Positions 36,063 to 48,531 of a stretch of DNA of 64,000 nucleotides are shown here, one piece after another (positions within the stretch are counted from its first letter, which is position 1; each line of letters opens with the position of its first letter). This DNA comes from Oscheius onirici (taxonomy: Eukaryota; Nematoda; Chromadorea; Rhabditida; Rhabditidae): assembly GCA_932521025.1 (NCBI GenBank), contig OW051472.1, positions 4,960,001 to 5,024,000 on the forward strand, written 5' to 3'. The notes beneath the pieces were generated by a model, which was given only the letters and a program-made list of their open reading frames with translations, searched no databases and was not told where the DNA came from. The position numbers were made by a program, and so were the translations under genes.

Positions 36063-36267
36063 CTGTTCAAAAAAAAGAACGCGACAGTAACCCATAAATA
36101 TTTCGCTTCGAGAACCACAAACCCCTGATTTTCAGGATAAACTGCAACAATTCAAACCGATTTCTTGATTTTTCTCAACGGTGAATTGCCGCGCTACGGG
36201 GGTTTGTGGTTCTCGAAGCGAAATATTTATGGGTTACTGTTGCGTTCTTTTTTTTTTTTTTGAACAG
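36063..36267. repeat. 205-bp hairpin with about 60-bp arms
   Basis: The left arm CTGTTCAAAAAAAAGAACGC continuing to GAGAACCACAAACCCC is mirrored by GGGGTTTGTGGTTCTC continuing to TTTTTGAACAG. There is about 70 bp of loop. Likely a foldback MITE. The target duplication is unclear (only A/T-rich flanks). Confidence 0.65.
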
Positions 36268-36834
36268 AATATACAGCCTTCACATAATGAAAATGCATCA
36301 TCTGAACTGTCAAGAGAGCTTTCTCTACGAATATACTTCATTTTCGTAGCAAAACAAACCTTCAAACACACGTTTTTTTTTCAAACGTCTCGTAAATTTG
36401 TTGACGTCTCCCACGCCTCTTTTTCAGTTCTTTATTGTGACTTCTGGAGTAAACATCTTCTGAGCTGTGTTTTTACGCTATATTCGGGGTGCGCAAATTT
36501 ATTACACAAGTGGTTGTGAAATAAATTTGCGGTCTTGAGATTTTATATCACAAACTTTGAAATATAGTTACGCACCCTACATTCGGCTTTTAATCAAAAT
36601 CAAGCTGTGAAAAATGTTAAAAAGTTGAACTCTTGTCAAAGAACTCGTTTTTTCGTACAAACCTCTATGAGATGTGTACTTTCGCTCCATCGGCCCATTT
36701 TGAAAGTTATACTCAATTTTTGTCTTCTTTTCTCAAATAAAAGTTTCAATTTCAGTGGTAATCAGCCGCTTGTCGGCCCTTGGCTGTTTCTTGTTTTCCT
36801 GTAACCGGTTGTAATCTTTTCCCAGTTAATCGCC

Positions 36835-39115
36835 ATGTCTTCCAATCAAGGTAAGATCTTCTTACAGTAAAAACACAAAAAATTTAGACACTAATTCGCA
36901 TATTATGTATCAGCCAACCTACGCCTATCCGGGTACCCAATCCATGGGTACTTGGGGACAGCCACCTGCTCAGGTACGCCGTTTTCTCTCCGATTTTCTA
37001 AAAGTTTCCATTAGCAAGCCTTTGCTTACACGGCCTATCCGCAGAACGACAGGACGGCCTATCAAGAAGCACCGGCCCCGTACAATAGTCAACAATATCC
37101 ACAGGTGCAGTACGGAGCCGCAACTGGCGATTCCGCCGCCGACTACTATCGCTCTTCGGGCTATTATGCTACCCAACAGGTTTGATTTGCTTAGTTTGTG
37201 AGCATTAAAAAAAGTAAAATCACATCGAGCACCAAAAGACCACTTGCACACGATATACTTCATGCTCTACGCAATATATTCCAAGAATTGTAGTCATAGT
37301 CACGTTACTCTCCATTTTCAGCCAACCAACCAGTGGCCCCAACAGCAGACCTACACGACATTCGCTACGGCTGCTGCCTCCCAGCCCATGTTCAGTGCTC
37401 CCGGTTATTCTGGAACCGAGCGTGAGCCGTCTCGTGCTACTAGCTACGCTGCCGCTGCTCAACTGCCCAACATGTCTCGTCCTCCGCCCAACATTAAACG
37501 CGAAAACGGTGACAATACATTCCACGGTGGTGAGAATTTTTCCAGTCTTTTTTAAAGGAACGTCAATTTAGCCAATCTTTCAATGCTCGAGACGCCTGCA
37601 GCCGTTTCAGCCGCCTACACTGCTACCTGGGTGAGCAACACGAGCTCCATTCCGCCCGATTTGAAGGAGGAACCTGAACTGGTAAGGCCTTTTCCCGTCT
37701 ATTGCTTATTGTAACGAATTCAGTTCGTCGGACTGACGACGGATACCGCCGCCTTCCCACAGAACCTGGCCGAACAGTTTGGACATCTGGCCATGAGCGG
37801 CAAAGAGGACAAGAGGAAGGGAGATGAGCGTCGCACTCCGCGTGAGGAATCTGCAAAGGAGCTCACCTGGCAGGAGCGTATCAGCAGAGCCAATGCTCAG
37901 AAGGAACGTGCCGAGAAGAGAGGGTACGCCGTTTCTTTGCGTTCTGTTGCCGTTGTTATCGTCAAATTGCGTGAGAACAAGTCTCTTTTGTGGGCTTGAT
38001 TGTTTGCACGAATATCGCAAGAGTCTCTAATATTTCTCAGTATAAATTTTTAGGCCCAGTATTTACAACTAAAATTTTTGGCTGCGATCTTTCTCGGTTC
38101 CGCGAAATTTAAAATTTTTCGTGCAAATGACACCTTGACCTTTTCGGCCTCGGCTACAATTTTCCCACATTCCTGGCATACACGTCCCATTCAATTCGAT
38201 TGCAGAGGAGTTGAACGCGGAATGGGCGAAGGCGCGGACAACCAGAGGACTCCGAGAGATTTTGGCGGGCAGCGTGGTGGTGGAGCTGGTGGAATGAGGC
38301 CTCAACGCGGTGGTAACAATGCTCAAAATCGTGGTGGCGGAGCCATGGGCAATCGTCAACAGTCTGCTCATAACGGCATGATCTGGAAGAATGACGTAAT
38401 TTTTATATTTTCTCTTATGAAATTGGCTTTTAGAATGGAGAGGGACATGAAAATGTGCAACAGCAGGAGCGGAACAATCGTCCGCTGCCCGGAATTATGC
38501 GTGGACAAGAGCTTCCCATGATGTTCCATCCGGGACAGGCGATGATGTTCCCGCAGAGAATGTCATACGGACCGCCTCGCGGCTACATGAACAACGTGCA
38601 GGACGAGCGCTTCAAAAATACCTGGCTCGATGTCAACCAGTACGCCTGTCCCATGCCCTACGGACCTATGCCTGTAGGTTTTCAAAAAATCACACCTTTT
38701 GTAGGCTGAAAAACGAGTTGAAAAAAGTATTCGGGATCTGCCAGCGTAATAGCTTTTTCTTTACAATTTTGCCTCATTTTTTGCATTCACTTTGGAAACA
38801 AGTAAATACCAAATCGTAACGAGACTAGTGTCGTTTTTCACACGTAGATCCCACAAAAAAATTTGATAAAACAATTTTCAGTTCCCCATGAACGGAAGCA
38901 TGTTCCGCGGTTCACGCGGGGGCTTCAGTCGCGGAGGTCGTGGTGGTTTCAGTCGTGGACGCGGCGGTGGCGAGTACTACAACAGACATCGTGACAACAA
39001 TTCGCGTCAAAGCGAGGAACCGAAGCCTCAAGATTCGCCCGTCCCGGCTTCCTCTGTCGAAAATATCGACTCTCCTGTTCCTGGAACTCCGTCGGCCGAG
39101 CCCCAGACTGCATAA
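36835..39115 (+). CDS. RGG-box, Tyr/Gln-rich low-complexity RNA-binding-type protein
   Basis: ATG 36835 (MSSNQ) with exons 36835-36850, 36888-36973, 37015 onwards and several more to TAA 39113-39115. The N-terminal half is Tyr/Gln/Ala/Pro-rich and prion-like (YQPTYAYPGTQSMG, QQYPQVQYGAATG). The middle has a charged helix (ELTWQERISRANAQKERAE). Then come GG-rich segments (QRGGGAGGMRPQRGGNN), a Met/Pro-rich segment with PMMFHPGQAMMFPQRM, and a terminal RGG box (SRGGFSRGGRGGFSRGRGGG) before an acidic Pro/Ser tail. This architecture is usual for RNP-granule proteins such as the FUS/VIG/SERBP class. No RRM is visible and I cannot name an ortholog. A genomic stretch at 37930-38190 is read as intron. 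Confidence 0.75.
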
Positions 39116-39784
39116 AGTTGGTTATTCTATAATTATCTTCTTTATAAAAAATCGTTAGATGCCCACATTTTGCCTTCTTCCGTGTGTTAAAATCTTACAG
39201 GCATCCTCTTTATCTCTCTAGACTCTTCGTCCTGATAGTTTTGTAACCGACTTCTCCAAGTATTATCAACTTTTTTCTCTCTACTCCCTTTTCGAGCACA
39301 CACATATTTTTCTGTTTCCCCACACATCTCCGGTGTTATTCTCTCGTTGTTCGAAATGCGGGCGACCCCTCAGTCTTTTTCCCCTTGTGGCCGTTTTTCC
39401 GAGTCTGAATGGCTAAAAATCGTAGCATTTCCTCCGAGCATTTTCCTCCCAATCATGTACCTTTTTCTTCTTCTCCTGGTTCTTGTTTATTGTTGCTTAG
39501 TTCCTAGATTTTATCCCATACACACACCCCCTCCGAAAATCGAACAACTACTTTTCCGAATAGAATTAGCCATCCATTTTCTCCCCTTTTGCCCGAAAAA
39601 CCCAATTTTCATCCAAATGTGTGTATGATGCCGCTTGGGTAATGGTTGTGTTGTGTCGATTTCGATGTTGGAATTTGATTTTTGATAAAGTTTAACTTCT
39701 TCAGCTTTATATTCTTTGAATGTGTGCGTTTCTACGTGTTTATACTTATTTTTACCGTTGGAATTTCCATGAATCTGTATTAAG

Positions 39785-41500
39785 ATGGCGACAGTGGAAG
39801 TCACTTCTCCGCCAGCTGTTCCGGCCAACCGAATCTTCGCCGAGGCTGAACGACCCGGTCTGGCGGACAAACTCGTCGTTCCGGGAAGCACAGTTTCGAG
39901 CACAGGAGGATTTATGAGGTTTGTATTTGACTCTGCAAAAATTCGACTGGCCCGTAAATGTGTACAAGTAGGGCAACAGGCCAGCCTGGCCTGGGCTTCG
40001 AGCGTCATATTCTCCGAACTTCGTCAAACCGCACTTGCCTACGTGGCGCAGTGCCAGCGCGCGCAACTTGTCACCCAAGCATCGATTCCGCGCCAGCGTT
40101 TTTCCATTTGCCCTCGCCGAGGCCACACACAGACAGACAGAGACGGCTCAACTTCAAAATAGATATTCCGTGTTTTTAATTATTTGCCATTTATTCTAAT
40201 GTTTATCGAAGCCAGCGTGTAGAACAGCGTCATCAAGTCAAACAGAACTTTTACCCTATCTTCCAGAGGTCACGGAACGTATACACGAGGCGCTGATCTT
40301 GTTGCTTCTTTGGCAGGAACTGTCCAACAGGTCAATCGTCTCGTTTCAGTGAAATCTATCAAAACCAGGTATTCAACTTTTTCTATTATTTAAAAATGCA
40401 TTCTAGATACAGCGGTGAGATTGGAAATGTCGTGATAGGACGGGTAGTCGATGTGCAGCAGAAACGCTGGAAATTGGACACGAATTCGCGCCTTTTCAGC
40501 AATCTGCCTCTGAGCAGCATCAATCTTCCCGGAGGAGAGGTTCGGCGCAAAAGTGTTGAGGTGTATTTCTGTTGAATTTTAGTGTAAAAGTTTCTAGGAC
40601 GAGCTCATGATGCGTGAATATTTGAAAGAGGGCGACCTTATCAGTGCCGAAGTCCAGCAGATCCATCACGATGGCGTGCTGTCACTGCACACGCGTAACT
40701 TGAAATATGGTAAATTGGCTCAAGGAATATTGGTCAAGGTAAGATCTTTCTTTTTTTTATAAAAAAAATTTCGGTAGTCTTGGAGCTCTCGAGTATTTTA
40801 TTATTTTCAAGCCGAGTTCTTCGCGTAAAACAATCTCTAAACATTAAAACTGCGACTAAATACCATGACGTATCGAAACTGCATATTCCGAGCGATTTTC
40901 CCGGCTTCAAAAAGTAAAAATATTTGAAAAATAGCTAGGCTGAAATTCTCTCCCCAAAGTTGCTCTTTCCTACCTATTTGTATCATTTTGCAGGTCCCGG
41001 CCTACCTCGTGAAACGGCAGAAAACTCATTTCCATCCTTTACCCTGCGGAGCTGCTGTCATCATCGGCTGCAACGGTTTTATCTGGGTCTGTCCCGAGTT
41101 GAGTGAAGATCCCGACGGCGGCTACAATCAGAATCTCGAGGAGGTTTGACAAAATCTTTTCTAAGTTTTCTTGTGTAGGTAATCCCCACGGAAACTCGAA
41201 GAATCATGTCCAGAATAGCCGCAGCTGTTCGATTACTGGCTGACCATTGTGTAAATATCCACGAAGCCACCATCATTGCCGTCTTTGAATGTTCCCTTCC
41301 TTATGAGGTACGATCATTTTGTCTTTTTGAAATACTGACGCGGGTCCCGTTTCCAAATCTGTTTGAGATCAATGCGCATGTGTTCGTCCTTTTTAAACGT
41401 AAAACTCAAATTTCAGACGAAAGAACTGCTGAGAGCGGACGTAGCTGCCCAAGTGATGATCCAAGCCGTTCAAAAAGTCCAACTGGAATCCGAACAATGA
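39785..41500 (+). CDS. exos-2: exosome complex component RRP4 (EXOSC2)
   Basis: RRP4 is one of the three S1/KH cap subunits of the RNA exosome, threading RNA into the barrel in nucleus and cytoplasm. Exons 39785-39918, 40267-40368, 40407-40560, 40598-40738, 40994-41143, 41179-41307 and 41417-41500 join in phase. Diagnostic text: GGFMRGHGTYTRGADLVASL, the S1 domain (GNVVIGRVVDVQQKRWKLDT, INLPGGEVRRKS, MMREYLKEGDLISAEVQ, LSLHTRNLKYGKL), then the KH part (LVKRQKTHFHPLPCGAAVII, NGFIWVCPELSED). It is close in length to the human protein. The RGG-protein gene ends about 670 bp upstream on the same strand. Confidence 0.95.
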
Positions 41501-41674
41501 TCTTCTTTCTGTTATTTATTGCTGTTATTTGTTTCTTATTGCAGTTCTTAAAGACTTCCCAAAGAACTTCTATCAGTCTGTTTTAAATCAAACTAATCGC
41601 TCTGTTCCGATTCGATGTCTTTGTTTGCTGGTTCTATTTCTTGGCCTTTCGCAACTCTTACTCCTGAGGCTGTG

Positions 41675-41719
41675 AAAAAAAGTGAACCCTGTGACGCATC
41701 CACAGGGTTCACTTTTTTT
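41675..41719. repeat. perfect 19-bp-stem hairpin in intergenic DNA
   Basis: AAAAAAAGTGAACCCTGTG (41675-41693), loop ACGCATC, then the exact inverse CACAGGGTTCACTTTTTTT (41701-41719). It lies between RRP4 and 6-phosphogluconolactonase. It is too short for a usual MITE and shorter than a typical pre-miRNA. No function can be assigned. Confidence 0.8.
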
Positions 41720-41950
41720 TATTAACTTTTCGGAGCCGTAGAATATACATTTTCGATAAATAAAATCGGTTTTTGAAACATAATTCACCAGGCACTCCCT
41801 TCGTTCAAATTTAATGGCACAAATGCTTCAAATATCCAGTTTCTAATCGTCTTCTTAAATTTCGTACTAAAAATCTCCAAAAATGGCCCTGGATATATAA
41901 CTTCTCACCCTCTTTAAAATATGTTTTCCTAAATACACTTTTTAGCTAGA

Positions 41951-42945
41951 ATGACACAGCAGTCGGCACGAGACACGCCTCCGGTGACGGTTGTCACCAA
42001 AAGTCCGGACGAAATGCGTCTAAAGCTCAAACAATATCTGAAAGAAACGCTCGTCCCACTGCTTCAGCACAACGGAAATGTCTCAATTGGAGTCTCGGGT
42101 AAATTTTTCCGTCTTTTTACAAAAGAACACGATACTTTAGGCGGATCGATGCCAAAACTCTTGAGTGAAGTTTTTAGCTCTATTGACTGGCGGATGGACT
42201 GGTCCAGGGTTAAAATTTTTATGGTAAAGTCTCTTTTCGAAAAACCATACAAAAGTTGCAGGTAGATGAACGATTAGTGCCACCGTCGGATCCAGAATGC
42301 ACCTACGCTCAATATGTCAAATTATTGCCTGCTCATATGAAATCTTGCGTAATTCCTGTGAATCTTCAAGAATCACGTCAGTTTTTATTATTTTTCCCTC
42401 CAAAAACTACAGCTTCAGCATCGAAGACGTCGGGAGAATATGAGCGGCAACTGTTAGCAGAAACGGCGCCGGAAAAGGTTGGAAAAACACCCCGTTTCGA
42501 TTTGCTTTTTCTTGGAATGGGACCAGACGGTCATACAGCGAGTCTCTTCCCTGGACATCGATTGACTAGGGTCGGTTTTTCTCATTAGTTTTTGTCAACT
42601 TTTGTGGCGTTGCCTGCATGCAAAACCTACATTAATTGCAACTATAAAAAAATGTTTTAAATTTAAAATGTTCAAAAATTAAAACTCGATTTTCAGAGCG
42701 AAGTTCAGCATTGGCTCTTCTGGCTGGACGACTCACCGAAGCCTCCGTCCACCCGCGTCACGCTGATGCCAAACGCGATCAACATGGCGAAAAACGTCGC
42801 TTTTATAATTACGGGCGAGAACAAGGCTGACGTCGTGAAATCCGTCGTGTTGGAACGCGATCCGGCCTTTCCATCTTCTCTGGTCAAGCCGATGAGCGGC
42901 AAGCTGAAGTTTTTCCTGGACGAGGCTGCCGCCTCCAAGCTCTAG
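41951..42945 (+). CDS. 6-phosphogluconolactonase
   Basis: Hydrolyses 6-phosphogluconolactone in the oxidative pentose phosphate pathway, cytosolic. Exons 41951-42098, 42141-42223, 42262-42376, 42413-42570 and 42697-42945 join in phase. Family marks: SIGVSGGSMPKLL (sugar-phosphate loop), DWSRVKIFMVDERLVPP, the active-site FDLLFLGMGPDGHTASLFPG, and TRVTLMPNAINMAKNVAFI near the C-terminus. Length about 250 residues is normal. TTTTTAG ends 6 bp before the ATG, suitable for trans-splicing. It stands 450 bp after RRP4. Confidence 0.95.
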
Positions 42946-44180
42946 GATCTTTTTCTGTGAATTCTTTCCTAAATGTACGTAGACGCTCCTTTTCTTTTAA
43001 TTTCGCCCGCCTTTATTGTGATTTCTCTCCCCAGCACACAAGCTCTTTGTTTAATGCCACTGGTTCTTCTCAATCAATCCAAAAAACCCTCCAAACAGTA
43101 ATAAATCTTTCATCCTGCATTCTTTATTTCGGTTTCCTATTCGTCCTTTATTCGTATCAGAATATCGCATGCTTTTTTGTCTCTTGTCTGATAGCGAGTT
43201 CTTTCTACCATTGTTTACTTGGCGTTCTAAAAGACTCAAAATTGCAGAGAAATTTTAAGTCTGTTCGTTTGATCCTCAAACTGATTGAAAATTAAAGTTC
43301 CTTCAAACAAGTTTAGTGTGACTCCGAAAAGCACATTTCCCGTTCTGTGCACACAATCTTCGACCTCTGTCTGTGCCCCTTATCACTCGATGGTTCTTCT
43401 CGAAAAATACTTTGTCTCTGGCGCCATACTCCTTTCCATTTTGCACTAGAGACGGAAAGATAGTAATCGACCCAATTCGCCTCTGTCTATTCGTCCTCTC
43501 TCTATCTATCCCAATTTTCTCCGTACTTTTCACTTATTTGAGTGATCTTTTTGACACTTTTTATTTAACGATTTATGCAGAAATATAACTTTACAGATGA
43601 TACGTGTAATTGTCAAAATAGTCGGAATAGTATCGCTTATTGTGTCAAATCTTTCTAATTTATTCATTTATAGTAAAAAACGTTTCGACCTCTACGAAAC
43701 TTGCAAAATATATACCACCAGCCGTCTAACGACTGCTGTCTCAGAAGTACGAAATGCGTTCAGCCCAAGTTCTAGATTCCCATCCAAATCGACTAATTTT
43801 TTGACAAAACCTAACTTTTCATGAATAGTTCGTTCTCACTCCAAGTTCAAAGCTAAGTATCTTATCCTGACAATTTCTGACTACTCGCGACGAATCTCGT
43901 GGCCATGAACAAAAAAAAACAAACACACAAACATCCAAACAGAGTCCACGACAGACACCATTGCGCTTTAGCTATTTCTGAATAAGAGGAACTTTGAAAG
44001 TTAATAAAATCACAGTTGTCGCGTCCAATTGTCGATTCTCCATTATTGTGTACATTGAACATTGATTAGTTCTCTCTCCGCCCCTTTACCTTCGCTGCGT
44101 AGTCTAGTGACTCACTCGCTCCGACTGGCCGATTATTCAACATCATTTTCTCTTAAAATTTCATTAAAAGTGTTCCAGAT
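42946..44180. other. intergenic, with a SINE fragment at 43890-43975
   Basis: AT-rich spacer. The segment 43890-43975 shares GACAGACACCATTGCGCTTT and the CGTGGCCA-type stretch with the tRNA-derived SINE copies at 15180 and 60640, lacking the A/B boxes. No gene supported elsewhere. Confidence 0.5.
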
Positions 44181-45411
44181 ATGGCAGAACTGAAACAGAT
44201 CAAGCGGTCCGAAGTCGCCGAGCACAATTCCCGAGCCTCAACATGGTTCGTCATAGGAAACAAGGTCTACGATGTTTCTAAATTCCTCGATGAGGTTAGT
44301 TTTCTGCTGCCTTTTTCACTAAAAAAATAAATTCAGCATCCGGGTGGCTGTGAAGTTCTTCTTGAGCAGGCCGGTCACGACGCCACGGAAGCTTTTGAAG
44401 ATGTCGGTCATTCGACCGATGCGCGGCAAATGAAGGAAGAATACCTAGTCGGAGAAATCGTTGAGGTTCGTTTAATGTTTTTGTCATTTTCTCATTGCAT
44501 TTCGTCAATGATTGATGTGAGTTTCGGAAAATATGTGAGAAAAAAACGGAAAGTTGCTGAGAAAAATTCATCGCGTTGTTTAGTAAAAACGTTTTGACCG
44601 TGTTGCGACCAAAGTACAGTTGAACCATCCCTCTAATTTTTATATCATTACAAGTCGCTGGTGACAAGTTTTGTTAACACCTAAAACCGTAAAAATATAA
44701 AGTTCCCCTTTTATTCTGCCTGATAAACGGAGTTAAATTTTATGAGATTGGTTTGGGTTTTCTTCCTGTAAAAAACTTCACTGATACTTTGGTCCCGCTT
44801 GTGAAAAGAGATCTTCTAGACTCTAGAGTCTAGCCTGTTCTTTTGTGTCGAGCGCACAAATAATACCTCTGGCGGCGAAAACACACGTTTCAGCACACTT
44901 TCAGTTGTGACTATTGTGTCCAAAATGTGCCGAAAAGTTGTGTCTTACAACTTATCTGGCAAAACACAAACGCGGAGAAAAAAGACATCAAAAGATCAAA
45001 TGCTTGTTTACAAAGCCACTTGTTCGATCTTGCTCATTATCTTACTTTCGTTTACTATTCTGATTTAACCAATATTTTTTCAGGAGGAGAGACAAAAGTA
45101 CTCGTACGACAAGAAGACGACCTGGAACACCCAGTCGTCGGACAATAGACAAAGGTTCGTTTCCATTTTATTCTTTTTTCGAATTGTTCTGAAAAGAAAA
45201 GATGCGCTTTTCCGGTGTTGTATCGGTCGAATTCGCCAGCCAAAAAGACTGATTTCGAAAGAGCGTCGCTTCACCTCCTGCTGTTTTCCCGCGCTCTTTC
45301 ACAACCACCTCTTTTTGCAGAAACGCCAACAACGGTCTGATGGATGCCATTACCTGGCCGGCTTTGATCATCATCATTGCCGCCTTCCTCTATTACATCT
45401 TCATGTCTTAA
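44181..45411 (+). CDS. cytochrome b5, tail-anchored
   Basis: Electron carrier for desaturases and P450 systems at the ER. Exons 44181-44294, 44337-44465, 45084-45154 and 45321-45411 join in phase, about 134 residues. Heme ligands: the His of HPGG at the start of exon 2 and the second His in [12 protein letters not shown]. The N-terminal [15 protein letters not shown] is canonical. The last exon gives a hydrophobic anchor ([18 protein letters not shown]) ending two residues before the stop, as in ER tail-anchored forms. TTCCAG ends 2 bp before the ATG. Its stop is 190 bp before the PARP ATG. Confidence 0.95.
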
Positions 45412-45600
45412 AATCTTTTTGTTCTTTCAATACCCATTTTTATTCCAAATTCCCTAAGAAAGATTGTGAAATGAATTTTATCCGTATCTTTTCTCAATGT
45501 TTTACTTGCTCTATTTCCCATCTTCAGCAGCTCTAACACTCTACAGCTTACCTCTGCTCTTTTTAGCCTGAACATTAATTTATAGCTAGAACTTTCTGAG

Positions 45601-48531
45601 ATGTCGTCGGAAGACGTGGAAAACAGCCAGGAGGATGTTCAAGGTTTGCTTTTTTCTCCACAATATTTGTCTAACCCCTTTTGGAAATAGATGAACTCAT
45701 TGAGTTTGAAAAAGACGGTTAGAAAGTGAATATATTTGCAATTGTATCTGGGCAAGCAAATCCCATGCAAGTCTTTTAAATATCTGCATTCAGCGACTAA
45801 GATGGATGACGGCGTAGTCTCGAAGCCGACAACGCTCTGGGAATACGAGCATGCGGCCGGAAAGTGGGTTCGTTACGACGACGAGCTGACGGAAAAACTG
45901 AACAAGCTGACGGAAGATTCGCTCGATATTGAGATGGAGGAGGCTCGTCTTCGCCTCGACCTTGCCGCCATGAAACAGCTGAATCTCGAGACGGGATTCA
46001 AGAGAAATCTGCGCTGTGTCGTTCGTCAAGACGAAAATTGTAGGCTTTTTTATGACTGTTTTTTATTATACTTTTTAGCCTCATTCGTCTGTTGGGAAAT
46101 TAAAGGGAAAAAATCACGTCGTTACGAGCCATTGGGACGCGAATTGCAGATTCTCTTCGAGCAGGCAATGGTTAGTTTTAGTTTTTCGTTTTTCATTGGA
46201 TTTCTTTTTTTTACCTTGCTCGTTTAAAAAAAAAAATTCCCAATTCGATTAATTTCCATCTTCCAGGCCGCCAAAGTGTCCTCGGTCGATTACAACGGCG
46301 ACAAGTGCGACATCGATTTCGAAACTATGGAAATGATCGTGAAGGACGTCGTAACCAAGTTCCGAAGGACTACTTCTGCAGCTGAGAGCTCCTTTTCTGC
46401 CGCCCCTGTTCTTCCGGCCAGACGGACTCGTGCTCTGGTTAAGAGAAGTCTCAATGTGGACGCCATGACATCCTCTCAATTGGACGAAGAAGAAAAAAAG
46501 GAGAAGGAGGAAGAAGAGAATCCGGCAAGTTTTTGTGTTCGTTTTCTGCGAATATATTCTTGCAGAAAAAGTCGAGAAAGGTGGCTTCCGGAGCCTCGAT
46601 TTCGAAGAAATCCGGCTCGGGAAAAGTCTACGATCCGAAGAGGACGATGATTTTGAAGGGACGTGCTCCTGTAGATGTCGAATGTCACCAGAAGATCAAC
46701 GAGGCTCATGTTCTCGACGAGGGAAATATCGTCTGGGACGCCATGCTGAATCAGACAAATGTCGGCAACAATAACAACAAATTCTACATCTTGCAGCTGC
46801 TCAAAGACGATTCGGCCAACAATTACACGTATTTTTCTATACTTTTAGTTTAAAAAAGCACAATTTTAGGGTTTGGTTCCGTTGGGGCCGTGTCGGCTAT
46901 CCGGGCCAGAATTCTCTCACACCGTTTGGCGGAAATCTCGACGGCGCCAAAGCCTGTTTCATAAAGAAGTTCCACGACAAAACGGGCAACAGCTGGTCTG
47001 AAAAGGACAACTTTGAGAGCCATCCCAGAAAATATACCCTCATTCATGCAAGTTTGTTCTAGTCTTGTGTAGAGAAACGTAATGAGGAAAAACCTTGTAA
47101 CTCTCTAAAATGACTCATTTCAGATGGACTACAACGTAAAACGTGACGAGACTGAGGAGCAGATTGAGACGGAAGAAGCCGAGGAAAAGACACCTCCGCC
47201 CGAATCGAAACTGGACAAGAGAATTCAGGAGCTGTTGAAACTCATTTGCAACATCCAGGCCATGGAGGAGACGGCTATGCAGCTCGAATTTGACTCTACT
47301 CGTTCGCCCCTCGGAAAACTGACGGCACACCAAATTGCGGAAGGCTACCGTATCTTGGGAGAACTGGAAAAGCAGATTCGCACGAAAAAGTTCGGCTCGG
47401 AATTCGTTCAACTCGTCAACGAATACTACACGAAAATTCCGCACAATTTCGGCTTCCAGCAGCCCCCGCTGATCAAAACGGTCGACATGATCAAGAAGGA
47501 GACGGACCTGCTTCAGGTTCTCGAGGATATCGAGATTGCCGTCAAGAGCTTCGGAGAGGCCAAGAAGACTGAAGAAAAGTGAGCCTTTTTTAGAATAAAA
47601 TTAAATTCTTTCAGGCTATGCACAATTGACAAGTACTACAAGAACATGCATTGCGATGTCATAGCGGTGGAGAAAGGATCCGATGATCACAAGGCAAGAG
47701 TTTTTTTACTTTGACTAAAAAAGGAATCTTCTTAAACAAATTGTATTTGCAGATGGTCGAAAAGTACATGAAGCTGACTCACGGAGACACGCACATGTAT
47801 TCGATGAGGATTACCAACATTTATCAGGTCGAGCGTCATACCGAGACGGAGCGCTTCAAGAAGGACATCGGAAACAGGTTTCTATTCTATGTTTAGTCTC
47901 ACTTATTTTATTAAGAAAGCTCCTGTGGCACGGTTCTCGCACGACCAACTTTTACGGAATTCTGAGCCAGGGACTGCGTATCGCCCCTCCGGAAGCTCCC
48001 GTATGCGGATACATGTTCGGCAAGGGGATCTATTTCGCCGATATGGCCAGCAAATCCGGAAATTACTGCTTCCCAGCCCCTGGAAAACCCGGTCTTTTGC
48101 TGCTTTGCGAAGTAGCCCTAGGCGAGGCGAATGAGCTCTACCAGTCGGATTATCACGCGGATCAGCTGCCGGCCGGAAAGCACAGCACCAAAGGCATTGG
48201 ACGGACCTATCCCAATGAGAAGGAGTACTTTGAGCTGTCAGTTATTTTGCTGTTTTTGTAAGCTTTCGATCAACGCTCGCGAACAAGCTATTATAATCGC
48301 ATTTTTGTAAGGAGTTTTACGTAAAAGTGAATTTTCGGCACCAGAAATGATAATCGTTCTCGAAAAATCCTCCTTTTTTTCAGAGCAGACGGAACCGTGG
48401 TCCCTTGCGGTAAGCCAACACAATTCAAGTCCTCGACAGCCAACTGTTCGCTCCTCTACAACGAGTACATTGTCTACAGCGTGGATCAAGTCCGAATTCG
48501 TTATCTTGTCGAGGTCGAATTTGATATGTAA
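45601..48531 (+). CDS. poly(ADP-ribose) polymerase, PARP1/2 family, with WWE-like N-terminus, WGR and catalytic domain
   Basis: Twelve exons from ATG 45601 to TAA 48529-48531. The N-terminus has [16 protein letters not shown] followed by [17 protein letters not shown], a pattern like a WWE domain (ADP-ribose/ubiquitin-linked). A basic linker follows, then WGR ([14 protein letters not shown], 46870-), the helical regulatory domain ([14 protein letters not shown] ... [14 protein letters not shown], 47124-47578) and the ART domain. H-Y-E residues are present: [15 protein letters not shown] (His), [15 protein letters not shown] (Tyr), and [17 protein letters not shown] (catalytic Glu). It adds ADP-ribose chains to proteins at DNA breaks in the nucleus. 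Three introns start GC rather than GT (46525, 47048, 47694). It is closely spaced after cytochrome b5. It could be the PARP-2 ortholog; the WWE call is by pattern only. Confidence 0.92.

Noticed and set aside
43303-44062. Several 60-76 codon ORFs between 6PGL and cytochrome b5
   Set aside because: Low-complexity AT-rich translations; part is a SINE fragment.
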